Shown here: piece by piece, positions 1-7,166 of the stretch
Layout: the number at the start of each line of letters is the position of its first letter
How positions within the stretch are numbered: position 1 is the stretch's first letter
From: Clostridia bacterium
GTDB taxonomy: Bacteria > Bacillota_A > Clostridia > Peptostreptococcales > Anaerovoracaceae
Length of the DNA stretch: 13,253 nucleotides
Direction: 5' to 3'
NCBI GenBank assembly: GCA_024403175.1
Contig: JAKSSI010000012.1
Span: 1-13,253, forward strand
Program-made: the position numbers and the translations under genes
Notes under the pieces: model-generated
The model's input: only the letters and a program-made list of their open reading frames with translations
What the model was told of the DNA's origin: nothing
Database searches by the model: none

Positions 1-1
1 A

Positions 2-211
2 AGTATGCAAAGTGGTGCTGTACTCGGCGCAGCAGCCATGCTTGAAGGCCTTATCGAAAGAATGGAAGCAGAGCTTGGCCAATGCGCAGTTATAGCAACA
101 GGAGGCATTTCAAATGCTGTTATTCCTGTTTGCAAACGCAAAGATATCATATTTGATCCAGATCTTTTATTAATAGGGTTAGCAATAATTTGGGAAAAGA
201 ACATCAAATAG
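2..211 (+). CDS. coaX: Type III pantothenate kinase, C-terminal fragment (5' end outside window)
   Basis: Only the last 69 or so codons are present; the frame is already open at base 2 and the gene begins outside the window. The family phosphorylates pantothenate, the first step of coenzyme A synthesis, in the cytoplasm. The visible part carries the typical C-terminal signature: a Met-Gln-Ser-Gly-Ala start to the last helix region, a Leu-Ile-Glu-Arg helix, the glycine-rich segment ending VIATGGIS, and the closing DPDLLLIGL segment followed by a short charged tail. The ATG at base 5 is an internal methionine, not a start. Its stop (209-211) runs into the GGAGGG ribosome binding site of the next gene, ten bases before its ATG, so the two are probably co-transcribed. 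The identification rests on motif recall rather than a search, but the C-terminal pattern is distinctive. Confidence 0.85.
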   Translation, partial: SMQSGAVLGAAAMLEGLIERMEAELGQCAVIATGGISNAVIPVCKRKDIIFDPDLLLIGLAIIWEKNIK

Positions 212-221
212 GAGGGATTTT

Positions 222-482
222 ATGCATTACGATTATGTAACACACGGCACTTGCGCCAAACTTATTAGCCTTGATATCGAAAACGGTATCGTTAGCAATG
301 TTAAATTTATGGGTGGTTGCGATGGCAACCTTAAGGCAATCCCTAAGCTTGTAGAAGGTTTATCTGCAGATGTTGTTGCCGAAAAGCTTTCTGGAATTCG
401 CTGCGGCATGAAAGATACTTCTTGCGGAGATCAGCTTGCAAAAGCAGTTCTTGCAGCAAAGGCAGAAGAAGCTAAAGCATAA
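222..482 (+). CDS. Small TSCPD-domain protein, TIGR03905-like, function unknown
   Basis: This is an 86-residue cytoplasmic protein made almost entirely of one TSCPD-type domain. Four cysteines are placed as in the TIGR03905 family: Cys11 (HGTCAK), Cys33 (GGCDGN), Cys61 (RCGM) and Cys68 in TSCGDQ, the equivalent of the Thr-Ser-Cys-Pro-Asp motif. Here the proline is a glycine. The related domain occurs at the C-terminus of some ribonucleotide reductases, and the cysteines suggest a metal site. No enzymatic activity is known to me, and I do not assign one. The last residues are an Ala/Glu/Lys-rich helix. The start is well supported by GGAGGG at 211-216, five bases before the ATG. It follows coaX directly and is probably the last gene of that transcript, since a promoter for the next operon lies downstream. 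Confidence 0.85.
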   Translation: MHYDYVTHGTCAKLISLDIENGIVSNVKFMGGCDGNLKAIPKLVEGLSADVVAEKLSGIRCGMKDTSCGDQLAKAVLAAKAEEAKA

Positions 483-493
483 CAAAAAGATAC

Positions 494-542
494 ATAGCAC
501 TAATAATAAATCTTGATTGAATCAGTATCTATATTGTGCTAT
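494..542. repeat. 7-bp inverted repeat flanking and entering the operon promoter
   Basis: ATAGCAC at 494-500 is matched by its exact reverse complement GTGCTAT at 536-542. The right arm overlaps the extended -10 element, while the left arm lies upstream of the -35. The arms are 42 bases apart start to start, about four helical turns. This would suit a dimeric repressor binding two sites by looping, but a seven-base match in an AT-rich gap could be chance. The 35-base loop is too long for an ordinary terminator. Confidence 0.3.
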
Positions 543-545
543 AGT
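517..545 (+). promoter_or_regulatory. Sigma-A-type promoter with extended -10 for the ABC importer operon
   Basis: A TTGAAT -35 element (517-522) is followed after exactly 17 bases by TATAGT (540-545), which is preceded by TGC, an extended -10 arrangement. Transcription would start near base 552, leaving a leader of about 67 bases before the binding-protein gene. This is the best-spaced promoter in the 136-base gap. A perfect TTGACA at 550-555 is also present but has only weak -10 partners (for example AAGTAT at 574-579, spacer 18), so it is a less likely second promoter. The assignment is by consensus matching only. Confidence 0.6.
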
Positions 546-589
546 TACGTTGACAATTTAATAATGGGAGAAGAAGTATTTTTGTTGTA

Positions 590-604
590 ACGCTTAAAAA
601 GCGT
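590..604 (+). promoter_or_regulatory. Small leader hairpin abutting the ribosome binding site
   Basis: ACGCTT (590-595), loop AAA, AAGCGT (599-604) forms a six-pair stem whose last base is directly followed by the AAGGAG ribosome binding site (605-610) of the binding-protein gene. In the mRNA it could stack next to the initiation region and influence ribosome access or 5' stability. There is no U-tract after it, so it is not a terminator. Any regulatory role is inferred. Confidence 0.35.
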
Positions 605-618
605 AAGGAGTTTATGCA

Positions 619-2169
619 ATGAAAAAATCTATTCTTGCGGCTATCCTGGTAGTAGTGTTGATGTTGGGTTCACTTTCTGGATGTAAAGGTACCACTACAA
701 ATCCTAGTACTAATGGCAGCGAAAACTTACCTTCTTCCGGGAATAACCAAACCGCTCATGCAAATGAAATGGTTGTAGGTATTCCTCAGGACTTAGACAG
801 TCTTGACCCGTTCCAGATGGGAACAGCAGGAACCAGAGAAGTCATGTTTAACGTATTTGAAGGACTCATCAAATTGAATCCAGATGGCAGCTACAAAGAT
901 GCAGTAGCATCTAGCCATAAGGTTTCAGAAGATGGTCTTAAGTATACATTTACACTCAGAGACGGCGTTGTATTCCATAATGGAAATGCAGTAACCGTTG
1001 ACGATGTTTTATATTCTCTTGATACTTGCGTCGCTTCCACGGTGAATGAATCTGTGGCTGCGGCGCTTTCTGTTGCAACTATTTCTGCAGAAGGAAAAGA
1101 TATTGTCTTTAATCTTAAGGAAGCAAACAGCGATTTCCTTGCATATGTATCTAATGCATACATTGTTCCAAAGGATTACAAGGATCAGGCTACAGCACCT
1201 GTAGGAACAGGCCCGTTCAAGTTCGAATCTTACAAAGTTCAGGATAGCCTTGTACTTGCAAAGAATGGTTCATATTACGGAACACCTGCAAAACTTGATA
1301 AGGTTACTTTCAAGATTTTCGCAAATACAGAAGCTGAACTTATGGCTTTAGACTCTGGTGCTTTAGATATGGTTGCTCATCTTCAGTACGACCAGATTTC
1401 AACATTAACAAATGGCTACGATGTTTTAGATGGAACAATGAACCTTGCAGTAGCAATGTATCTTAACAATGCAATTGCTCCATTCAATAATGTTCTTGTT
1501 CGTCAGGCTCTCTGCTATGCAGTAGATGTTGATGAAATCATGGCATTCGCAACAGGTGGTCAGGGCGTAAAGATTGGATCTTCTATGTTCCCTAACTTTG
1601 GAAAGTACTTTGATGCTTCTCTGGCTAATAATTATAAGTTTGACGAAGCAAAGGCAAAGGATCTTTTAAAGCAGGCTGGATACGAAAAGGGATTCACTTT
1701 CAAGATTACTTATGCAACTGAATATGAACATCCTTATGGAGATATGGCAGCAGCTATTCAGCAGCAGCTTGCTAAGGTTGGTGTTACAGTTGAGCTCAAT
1801 CCTGTTGAATGGAACAGCTGGTACACCGATGTTTACAAGGGTCGCAACTTTGATGCAACTATTGTAGGCTTTGATACAAGCGTTCTTTCTGCAACTGGTA
1901 TGCTCCAGCGTTGGACATCTTCTGCTAGCAAGAACATGATCGGCTTTAACAATGCAGAATACGATAAGACTTATGCAGAAGCTGTAGCTTGCACAGATGA
2001 TGCAAAGCAGACAACACTCTACAAGAAGTGCTTAGAGATTCTGAACAAGGATGCTGCAAATGTTTACATTCAGGACCTTGCTGAATATGTGGTTATTAAC
2101 CCAGCATTAGAAGGATATAACTTCTATCCACTCTACATCATGGATATGTCTACAATTGGTGTAAAATAA
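619..2169 (+). CDS. ABC importer substrate-binding lipoprotein, family 5 (OppA/DppA/NikA class)
   Basis: This 516-residue extracellular solute-binding lipoprotein is the receptor of the importer encoded by the next four genes. Residues 1-21 form a classic signal peptide (MKKS, then a hydrophobic stretch) ending in the lipobox Leu-Ser-Gly-Cys, with Cys22 the lipidated residue. A Ser/Asn/Thr-rich linker to about residue 48 precedes the SBP_bac_5 fold. Family landmarks include the early Pro-Gln-Asp-Leu-Asp-Ser-Leu-Asp-Pro segment, the GLKYTFTLRDGVVFHNG segment, GTGPFKFESYK, and the Arg-Gln-Ala-Leu-Cys-Tyr-Ala-Val-Asp helix. Length is normal for the family. The start is supported by AAGGAG at 605-610, eight bases before ATG. 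The substrate cannot be read from sequence; members bind peptides, nickel, opines, sugars or metal complexes. No His-rich metal-binding stretch is present. The confidence is high for the family and low for the ligand. Confidence 0.93.
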   Translation: MKKSILAAILVVVLMLGSLSGCKGTTTNPSTNGSENLPSSGNNQTAHANEMVVGIPQDLDSLDPFQMGTAGTREVMFNVFEGLIKLNPDGSYKDAVASSHKVSEDGLKYTFTLRDGVVFHNGNAVTVDDVLYSLDTCVASTVNESVAAALSVATISAEGKDIVFNLKEANSDFLAYVSNAYIVPKDYKDQATAPVGTGPFKFESYKVQDSLVLAKNGSYYGTPAKLDKVTFKIFANTEAELMALDSGALDMVAHLQYDQISTLTNGYDVLDGTMNLAVAMYLNNAIAPFNNVLVRQALCYAVDVDEIMAFATGGQGVKIGSSMFPNFGKYFDASLANNYKFDEAKAKDLLKQAGYEKGFTFKITYATEYEHPYGDMAAAIQQQLAKVGVTVELNPVEWNSWYTDVYKGRNFDATIVGFDTSVLSATGMLQRWTSSASKNMIGFNNAEYDKTYAEAVACTDDAKQTTLYKKCLEILNKDAANVYIQDLAEYVVINPALEGYNFYPLYIMDMSTIGVK

Positions 2170-2193
2170 AAAAATAAAGAAGGAGGCGAAGAA

Positions 2194-3135
2194 ATGAAAT
2201 ATTTACTAAAGAAAACAGTAACTCTCATTATTACATTGTTCATTGTTTCATTTCTCGCCTTCTTTGCGTTTAATATCATTCCTGGCGACCCTACCGCAAA
2301 GATTTTAGGTATGGATGCCTCTCAGGCTCAAATTGATGCCCTGCGCGTTGAATTAGGCCTTAACGAACCATTTTTAGTTCGCTATTTTAGTTGGCTTACA
2401 AACTTTGTACGCGGTGATTTTGGTATAAGCTATAGCTATCGTATTTCTGTTAATGAAATGCTTGCCGACAAGCTTCCTATAACCGCGCTCTTAACTTTAA
2501 TTTCATTCTTAATCACTTTAGTGGTTTCTATTCCTTTGGGTATTTATACTGGCAGCGTTAAAAACGAAACCTTAGATCGTTTAAATGCTACTGTTGACCA
2601 GATATTTATGAGTATCCCTCAATTCTTTATTGGCATATTAATGTGCTTTGGTTTGGGATTGAGTTTAAAATTGTTTATTCCAGGAAACTTTGTCTCTTAT
2701 AAAGACAGTGTTTCTGATTTTCTATACTACATGATTTTCCCTGCAATAACTATTTCTGTGCCTCGCATTGCAATGACAGTTAAGATGCTTAGAAGTTCTA
2801 TTTTGAATGAACTTGAAAGCGACTATGTTAGAACCGCAAGAAGTCGTGGTTGCAACAGCAGAGTTATTCTTTGGAGACATGTACTTCGCAATGCAATAAT
2901 TCCTGTAATTACTTTCCTTGCAATTTCTATGGCTGAAATTATGACAGGCAGCATTATTGTTGAACAAGTATTTACAGTACCAGGCGTTGGACGCCTGCTT
3001 ATTACAAGCATTGGCAACAGAGATTTCCCTGTTGTTTTAGCTATTGTTGTAATTCTTGCTGCGTGGATAGTAATAGTTAATTATCTTGCAGATGTAATCA
3101 ATCAGTTGGTCGATCCAAGACTTAGACTGCGTTAA
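2194..3135 (+). CDS. ABC importer permease, DppB/OppB family
   Basis: This 313-residue inner-membrane protein forms half of the importer channel. Its N-terminus (MKYLLKKTVTLIITLFIVSF) is the first transmembrane helix, followed by the extracytoplasmic region with Pro-Gly-Asp-Pro and the Leu-Gly-Leu-Asn-Glu-Pro segment typical of DppB. About five further hydrophobic helices follow. The cytoplasmic EAA-type coupling loop is visible around residues 205-235: SDYVRTARSRGC followed by RHVLRNAIIPVI, the part that contacts the ATPase. The C-terminal LVDPRLRLR is the usual family ending. An AAGGAGG site (2180-2186) sits seven bases before the ATG, and the gene follows the binding protein by 24 bases, ending five bases before the second permease's AAGGAG-coupled start region. 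Subunit identity is sure; the transported compound is unknown. Confidence 0.95.
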   Translation: MKYLLKKTVTLIITLFIVSFLAFFAFNIIPGDPTAKILGMDASQAQIDALRVELGLNEPFLVRYFSWLTNFVRGDFGISYSYRISVNEMLADKLPITALLTLISFLITLVVSIPLGIYTGSVKNETLDRLNATVDQIFMSIPQFFIGILMCFGLGLSLKLFIPGNFVSYKDSVSDFLYYMIFPAITISVPRIAMTVKMLRSSILNELESDYVRTARSRGCNSRVILWRHVLRNAIIPVITFLAISMAEIMTGSIIVEQVFTVPGVGRLLITSIGNRDFPVVLAIVVILAAWIVIVNYLADVINQLVDPRLRLR

Positions 3136-3140
3136 GGAGA
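3134..3140 (+). promoter_or_regulatory. Ribosome binding site deciding the second permease start
   Basis: AAGGAGA at 3134-3140 overlaps the upstream stop codon. An ATG at 3141 would lie directly against it with no spacer, while the in-frame ATG at 3147 is seven bases from the GGAG core. The latter is therefore preferred. Confidence 0.65.
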
Positions 3141-3146
3141 ATGGCC

Positions 3147-3959
3147 ATGAAGAAGAAACTAAATTCATTTATTTATATAGGTGGCACACTTTCCGCACTA
3201 CTTTCCCTGCTATTTGTGGTAGGGCTCTTTTGGACACCTTATGAACCAAATAAAATGAATGCCTTAGAAAAATTCAAAGGGCCATCACTACAGCACCTTC
3301 TTGGAACAGACAATCTCGGCAGAGATATTTTTTCAAGAATAATGGACGGTATGGGAACTTCATTCTTTATAGCAATTTGTGTTGTTTTGATTGGATGTTT
3401 CTTTGGAATCATTATTGGCAGTCTTTGTGGATATTACGGCGGCTTAGCCGATGTTTTACTTACACGTCTTTGCGATACTATTACAGCTTTTCCTGCAATG
3501 CTTTTAGCACTCATTGTAATCAGTATTACAGGCGGCGGACAGTACAATATCATCCTTGTACTTGGTATCTTGTTTATTCCTAGCTTTGCCCGTATTGTTC
3601 GTACAGAATATTCGCGTGTAAGAAATATGAATTATATTCAAAGCGCAAGACTTATGGGCTTAAGCGATTTTAGAATTATGTTTGTTCATATTTTGCCTAA
3701 TACTATTCCAGTGCTTCTGCCTGCACTTACTATTGGATTTAACAATGCAATCTTAAGTGAAGCTAGTATGAGCTTTTTAGGAATTGGTATTACCCCACCA
3801 CAAGCAAGTCTTGGTACTATGCTTAAAGACGCTCAGTCTTATCTGCGTAATGCACCTTGGTTTGCCATTGGTACGGGCTGTGCAATTGTACTTATCATTT
3901 TAGGATTTAGCCTTCTTAGCGAAGGTATTCAAGAAATGAACCGTTCTGAGGGTAAGTAA
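3147..3959 (+). CDS. ABC importer permease, DppC/OppC family
   Basis: This 270-residue inner-membrane protein is the second channel half and partners the DppB-type permease. The start at 3147 (MKKKLNSF) is chosen over the ATG two codons upstream because of ribosome binding site spacing; the difference is two residues. The N-terminal helix is followed by the diagnostic Leu-Gly-Thr-Asp-Asn-Leu-Gly-Arg-Asp-Ile-Phe-Ser-Arg segment of DppC proteins, here after a short periplasmic stretch. Four to five more membrane helices follow. The coupling loop is RTEYSRVRNMNYIQSARLMG followed by ILPNTIPVLLPA, and ILSEASMSFLGIGITPP is the typical late motif. The gene's TAA stop is immediately followed by the ATPase ATG (TAAATG), indicating translational coupling. 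It is somewhat shorter than many DppC proteins, which often have a longer cytoplasmic N-terminus. Confidence 0.94.
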   Translation: MKKKLNSFIYIGGTLSALLSLLFVVGLFWTPYEPNKMNALEKFKGPSLQHLLGTDNLGRDIFSRIMDGMGTSFFIAICVVLIGCFFGIIIGSLCGYYGGLADVLLTRLCDTITAFPAMLLALIVISITGGGQYNIILVLGILFIPSFARIVRTEYSRVRNMNYIQSARLMGLSDFRIMFVHILPNTIPVLLPALTIGFNNAILSEASMSFLGIGITPPQASLGTMLKDAQSYLRNAPWFAIGTGCAIVLIILGFSLLSEGIQEMNRSEGK

Positions 3960-4784
3960 ATGGAAGATCTTTTAAAAGTTGAAAATTTAAGAGTTCATTT
4001 CCTTAGTGCGGCACCAGATCGTTTTGCTGTAGATGACATTAGTTTCTCAGTGGGTCGAGGTGAAATTCTTGGTTTGGTTGGCGAAAGCGGAAGCGGAAAA
4101 TCTGTTACAGCAATGAGCATTTGCGGCCTGCTTCCTTGGGACAATGTAAATGCAACAGGCAGTGTAACTATTGAAGGAAAAGATCTTCTTCACAGCGATG
4201 AAAAGACTCTCCTTTCATATTTAGGCGATGAATTGGCTGTTGTTTTTCAGTCTCCTATGTCTAGTATGAATCCAGTAATGAAGATAGGTCCTCAGGTAGA
4301 AGAATGTCTTCGTATTCATAAGAAGAATATGAAGAAGGCTGAACGCAAAGCTAAGGCAATTGAAGCTTTAAAAATGGTAGAGCTTGCCGACCCTGAAACT
4401 GTTTATAATAAATATCCACATCAGCTTTCAGGTGGACAGCTTCAGCGTGTTATGATTGCAGCAGCTATTATTAACGAACCTCAGCTCCTTCTTGCTGATG
4501 AACCAACAACTGCGCTTGATGTAACTATACAAGGACAAATTTTAGACCTTTTAGTTAAGCTGAATAAAGAAAAGAATATTTCCGTTCTCTTTATTAGTCA
4601 TAATTTGCAGGTAGTTCGTAAATTATGCAGCAGAGTAATTGTAATGAAGAGAGGAAAAATTGTTGAACAGGGAAATGTAGAAGATATATTCCATAATCCT
4701 CAGCATGAATATACGAAAGAATTAATTGCTGCAATTCCTGATAGAAGCCACAGACTTGTTGACGAGGTTAACTATGGAAAATAA
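3960..4784 (+). CDS. ABC importer ATPase, DppD/NikD-like, lacking the oligo_HPY tail
   Basis: This 274-residue cytoplasmic ATPase energises the importer together with the next gene product. The Walker A motif is at residues 41-48 (GESGSGKS), the Q-loop at [13 protein letters not shown], the signature is LSGGQLQR, Walker B is [12 protein letters not shown], and the switch histidine lies in FISHN. The usual Asp after the switch His is Asn here. After [12 protein letters not shown], only about 15 residues remain. The cysteine-containing oligo_HPY domain of OppD/DppD, usually around residues 270-330, is absent, as in the shorter NikD/CntD-type subunits. No frameshift is apparent, since the end overlaps the next gene cleanly. 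Its start directly abuts the permease stop (TAAATG) with no strong ribosome binding site of its own, so translation probably depends on coupling. Catalytic residues appear intact. Confidence 0.95.
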   Translation: MEDLLKVENLRVHFLSAAPDRFAVDDISFSVGRGEILGLVGESGSGKSVTAMSICGLLPWDNVNATGSVTIEGKDLLHSDEKTLLSYLGDELAVVFQSPMSSMNPVMKIGPQVEECLRIHKKNMKKAERKAKAIEALKMVELADPETVYNKYPHQLSGGQLQRVMIAAAIINEPQLLLADEPTTALDVTIQGQILDLLVKLNKEKNISVLFISHNLQVVRKLCSRVIVMKRGKIVEQGNVEDIFHNPQHEYTKELIAAIPDRSHRLVDEVNYGK

Positions 4785-5517
4785 TCTTGTACTAAGAGTT
4801 GAACATTTAAATAGTTACTATTTAGATGAAAAAGCCTTCTTTAATAGAAAAGCATCTAGAAAGCAAATACTCTATGATATAAATCTTACTGTTTCTAGGG
4901 GTGAGATTGTTGGCTTAGTTGGTGAAAGTGGTTGCGGTAAAAGTACACTTGCTAAAACAATACTTGGAATCAATAAGAACTATGATGGAAAGATTGTTCA
5001 CTACACCAAGCGTCCTCAGATGATATTCCAAGATCCTTTTAGCAGCTTAAATCCTCAAAAGAGCATAGGCTGGATTTTAGAAGAACCATTAAGAGCCATT
5101 GGAATGACTGATGCAAATCAGCGCAGAAAAATGGTGAATGATATTTTAGATCGAATAGATATCGGTAGTGAAAACTATGATAGACGCCCTGGTTCTCTTT
5201 CTGGCGGACAAAAGCAAAGAGTATCTATTGCGGCTGCAGTTATTGCAAGGCCAGAACTTGTAATAGCCGACGAACCGGTAAGCGCTTTAGATGTTACAAT
5301 TCAAGCTCAAATTTTGAAATTGATTGTCGAACTTCAAAAAGAACTTGGTTTGAGTTTGATTTTTATTAGCCACGATTTAAATGTTGTTTATCAACTTTGC
5401 CATAAAGTTTTGGTAATGAAAGCTGGCAGAATTGTTGAACAAGGCCCTGTTGAGGAACTATATAATAATCCTCAGCACGAATATACAAAGCAGCTACTAA
5501 AAGCTAGTGAATTATAA
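4774..5517 (+). CDS. ABC importer ATPase, DppF/NikE-like, lacking the oligo_HPY tail
   Basis: This is the second ATPase of the importer, 247 residues from the preferred start at 4774 ([14 protein letters not shown]). That start has GAGG at 4764-4767 with six-base spacing and overlaps the upstream gene by 11 bases. An in-frame ATG at 4726 exists but lies deep in the preceding gene without a suitable ribosome binding site. Motifs: Walker [10 protein letters not shown]-loop [12 protein letters not shown], signature LSGGQKQR, Walker [13 protein letters not shown], and switch His in FISHDL. The segment [19 protein letters not shown] is the DppF-like insertion before the first core strand. The protein ends at [13 protein letters not shown], again without a cysteine-rich C-terminal domain. 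It is the last gene of the operon and is followed nine bases later by a strong terminator. Confidence 0.95.
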   Translation: MENNLVLRVEHLNSYYLDEKAFFNRKASRKQILYDINLTVSRGEIVGLVGESGCGKSTLAKTILGINKNYDGKIVHYTKRPQMIFQDPFSSLNPQKSIGWILEEPLRAIGMTDANQRRKMVNDILDRIDIGSENYDRRPGSLSGGQKQRVSIAAAVIARPELVIADEPVSALDVTIQAQILKLIVELQKELGLSLIFISHDLNVVYQLCHKVLVMKAGRIVEQGPVEELYNNPQHEYTKQLLKASEL

Positions 5518-5525
5518 ACTAAAAA

Positions 5526-5560
5526 AAACGCAGAGGCATTTGCCTCTGCGTTTAATTTTT
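5526..5560. terminator. Bidirectional intrinsic terminator between convergent operons
   Basis: A perfect 12-pair stem (5526-5537 with 5542-5553; core CGCAGAGGC/GCCTCTGCG) has a four-base loop ATTT. On the + strand it is followed by TTTAATTTTT (5551-5560), ending the importer operon. On the - strand the run of eight A at 5521-5528 gives a uninterrupted U-tract, ending the block that finishes with the ABC-F gene. The gap between the two stop codons is only 46 bases, so this one element serves both. Confidence 0.93.
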
Positions 5561-5563
5561 CTA

Positions 5564-7150
5564 TTATGCTTCGCCGATGTATTCGTCGTAAGTACAAAGC
5601 TTGTCTGTAAGCTTTCCTTCTGGACTAATTTCCATGATACGGTTTGCAACAGTCTGAATAAATTCGTGGTCGTGAGATGAGAAGATAACATTACCGTCGA
5701 AATTCTTAAGACCATCGTTTACTGCAGAAATAGATTCAAGGTCTAAGTGGTTTGTAGGCTGATCGAGCACAAGGAAGTTTGCTCCATAGAGCATCATTCT
5801 TGCAAGCATGCAGCGCATCTTTTCACCACCGGAGAGAACCTTAACCTGCTTGTAAACTTCATCGCCAGAGAAAAGCATTCTGCCAAGGAAACCTCTCATG
5901 AATGTTTCTGTTGTTTCATCTGTATACTGGCCAAGCCATTCAACAAGGTTCATGTTATTGCCGTCGAAGAATTCTGAGTTATCAAGTGGCAGATAAGAGT
6001 GGCTGATTGTAATACCCCACTTTACTGTTCCTTCATCTGGTTCTAATTCGCCAACGATAATCTTGAATAATGTTGTGTTGGCAATTTCATTTTCACCGAC
6101 AAAAGCAATCTTGTTATCTGCATGAACACGGAAAGAAACGTTGTCTAAAATCTTCTTTCCATCGATTGTCTTGGAAACATTTTCAACAATGAGAATTTCC
6201 TTACCTGGTTCTCTATCCATCTTGAATCCTACATAAGGATACTTTCTGGATGAAACAGGAATTTCCTCGATGCTAATTTTATCAAGAAGTTTTCTTCTTG
6301 CAGTAGCCTGCTTAGACTTAGACTTATTAGCAGAGAATCTAGAAATAAATTCCTGAAGTTCTGCAATCTTATCTTCTCTCTTTTTCTTCTGCTGAGAAAG
6401 AAGCTTTTGCATCAGCTGACAGGATTCATACCAGAATTCATAGTTGCCGACAAACATCTTAATTCCGCCGTAGTCTACGTCTACGATATTTGTGCAAACT
6501 GTATTAAGGAAGTGTCTATCGTGAGATACAACAAGAATTGTTCCTGGGTATTCCATGATAAAATCTTCAAGCCATTCAATAGCCTTAATATCTAAGTGGT
6601 TTGTAGGTTCGTCTAAGAGTATGATTTCAGGATTTCCAAACAGGGCCTGAGCAAGAAGAATCTTAACCTTCTGCTTTGCTGTAAGTGTGGACATCTGATC
6701 GTAAAGCATACTGTCAGAAAGACCTAAACCATTTAAGAGTTTACCGATATCTGTTTCAACATCCCATCCGTTCATTTCAGCAAATTCTGCTTCAAGTTCG
6801 GATGCACGAATACCGTCTTCATCAGTAAAATCTTCCTTTGCGTAAATAGCATCCTTTTCTTTCATTACTTCGTAAAGATGCATATTCCCCTGAATTACAG
6901 TATCAAGTACTGTAAATTCGTCGTAAGCAAAGTGATCCTGCTTTAATACGGACATTCTTGTGTTTGGTCTAATGGATACTTCTCCAGTTGTAGGCTCTAA
7001 ATCTCCAGAAAGAATTCTAAGGAAAGTTGATTTTCCTGCACCGTTGGCACCGATAATGCCGTAGCAGTTTCCCTGCGTAAACTTTAAGTCTACATCCTTA
7101 AACAGCGTCTGACCGCTGAAATTCATACTAACGTTGGTTACTGTAAGCAA
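5564..7150 (-). CDS. ABC-F ATPase, YkpA/YbiT type, with degenerate second ATP site
   Basis: This is a cytoplasmic, soluble twin-ATPase protein of the ribosome-associated ABC-F group, 528 residues from a TTG start at 7150 (reads MLTVTNVSMNFS, the usual family N-terminus, with AAGAGG six bases upstream). An ATG at 7192 would overlap the preceding gene and add 14 atypical residues. Domain 1 has Walker A GANGAGKST (Lys40), a non-canonical signature (LTAKQ), and a normal LLDEPTNHLD. A charged coiled-coil linker (QQKKKREDKIAELQEF region) joins the domains. In domain 2 the Walker A lysine is replaced by Asn358 (GENEIANTT; codon 6077-6079) and the catalytic Glu by Gln464 (LDQPTNHLD; codon 5759-5761). 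The signature LSGGEK and the SHDHEF switch are kept. No transmembrane part exists, so it is not a transporter. It probably acts in translation and is unlikely to be a resistance factor, since its linker is short. Confidence 0.92.
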   Translation of the reverse strand: MLTVTNVSMNFSGQTLFKDVDLKFTQGNCYGIIGANGAGKSTFLRILSGDLEPTTGEVSIRPNTRMSVLKQDHFAYDEFTVLDTVIQGNMHLYEVMKEKDAIYAKEDFTDEDGIRASELEAEFAEMNGWDVETDIGKLLNGLGLSDSMLYDQMSTLTAKQKVKILLAQALFGNPEIILLDEPTNHLDIKAIEWLEDFIMEYPGTILVVSHDRHFLNTVCTNIVDVDYGGIKMFVGNYEFWYESCQLMQKLLSQQKKKREDKIAELQEFISRFSANKSKSKQATARRKLLDKISIEEIPVSSRKYPYVGFKMDREPGKEILIVENVSKTIDGKKILDNVSFRVHADNKIAFVGENEIANTTLFKIIVGELEPDEGTVKWGITISHSYLPLDNSEFFDGNNMNLVEWLGQYTDETTETFMRGFLGRMLFSGDEVYKQVKVLSGGEKMRCMLARMMLYGANFLVLDQPTNHLDLESISAVNDGLKNFDGNVIFSSHDHEFIQTVANRIMEISPEGKLTDKLCTYDEYIGEA

Positions 7151-7156
7151 TGTTGT

Positions 7157-7162
7157 CCTCTT
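7157..7162 (-). promoter_or_regulatory. Ribosome binding site supporting a TTG start for the ABC-F gene
   Basis: On the minus strand AAGAGG (7162-7157) lies six bases before TTG at 7150. It sits just after the threonine aldolase stop codon (7169-7167). This makes TTG more plausible than the ATG at 7192, which lies inside the upstream gene. Confidence 0.6.
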
Positions 7163-7166
7163 CTTT

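Noticed and set aside
550..579. Perfect TTGACA box as the main operon promoter
   Set aside because: No good -10 element is found at 16-18 bases downstream. The TTGAAT-N17-TGCTATAGT promoter just upstream is better formed.
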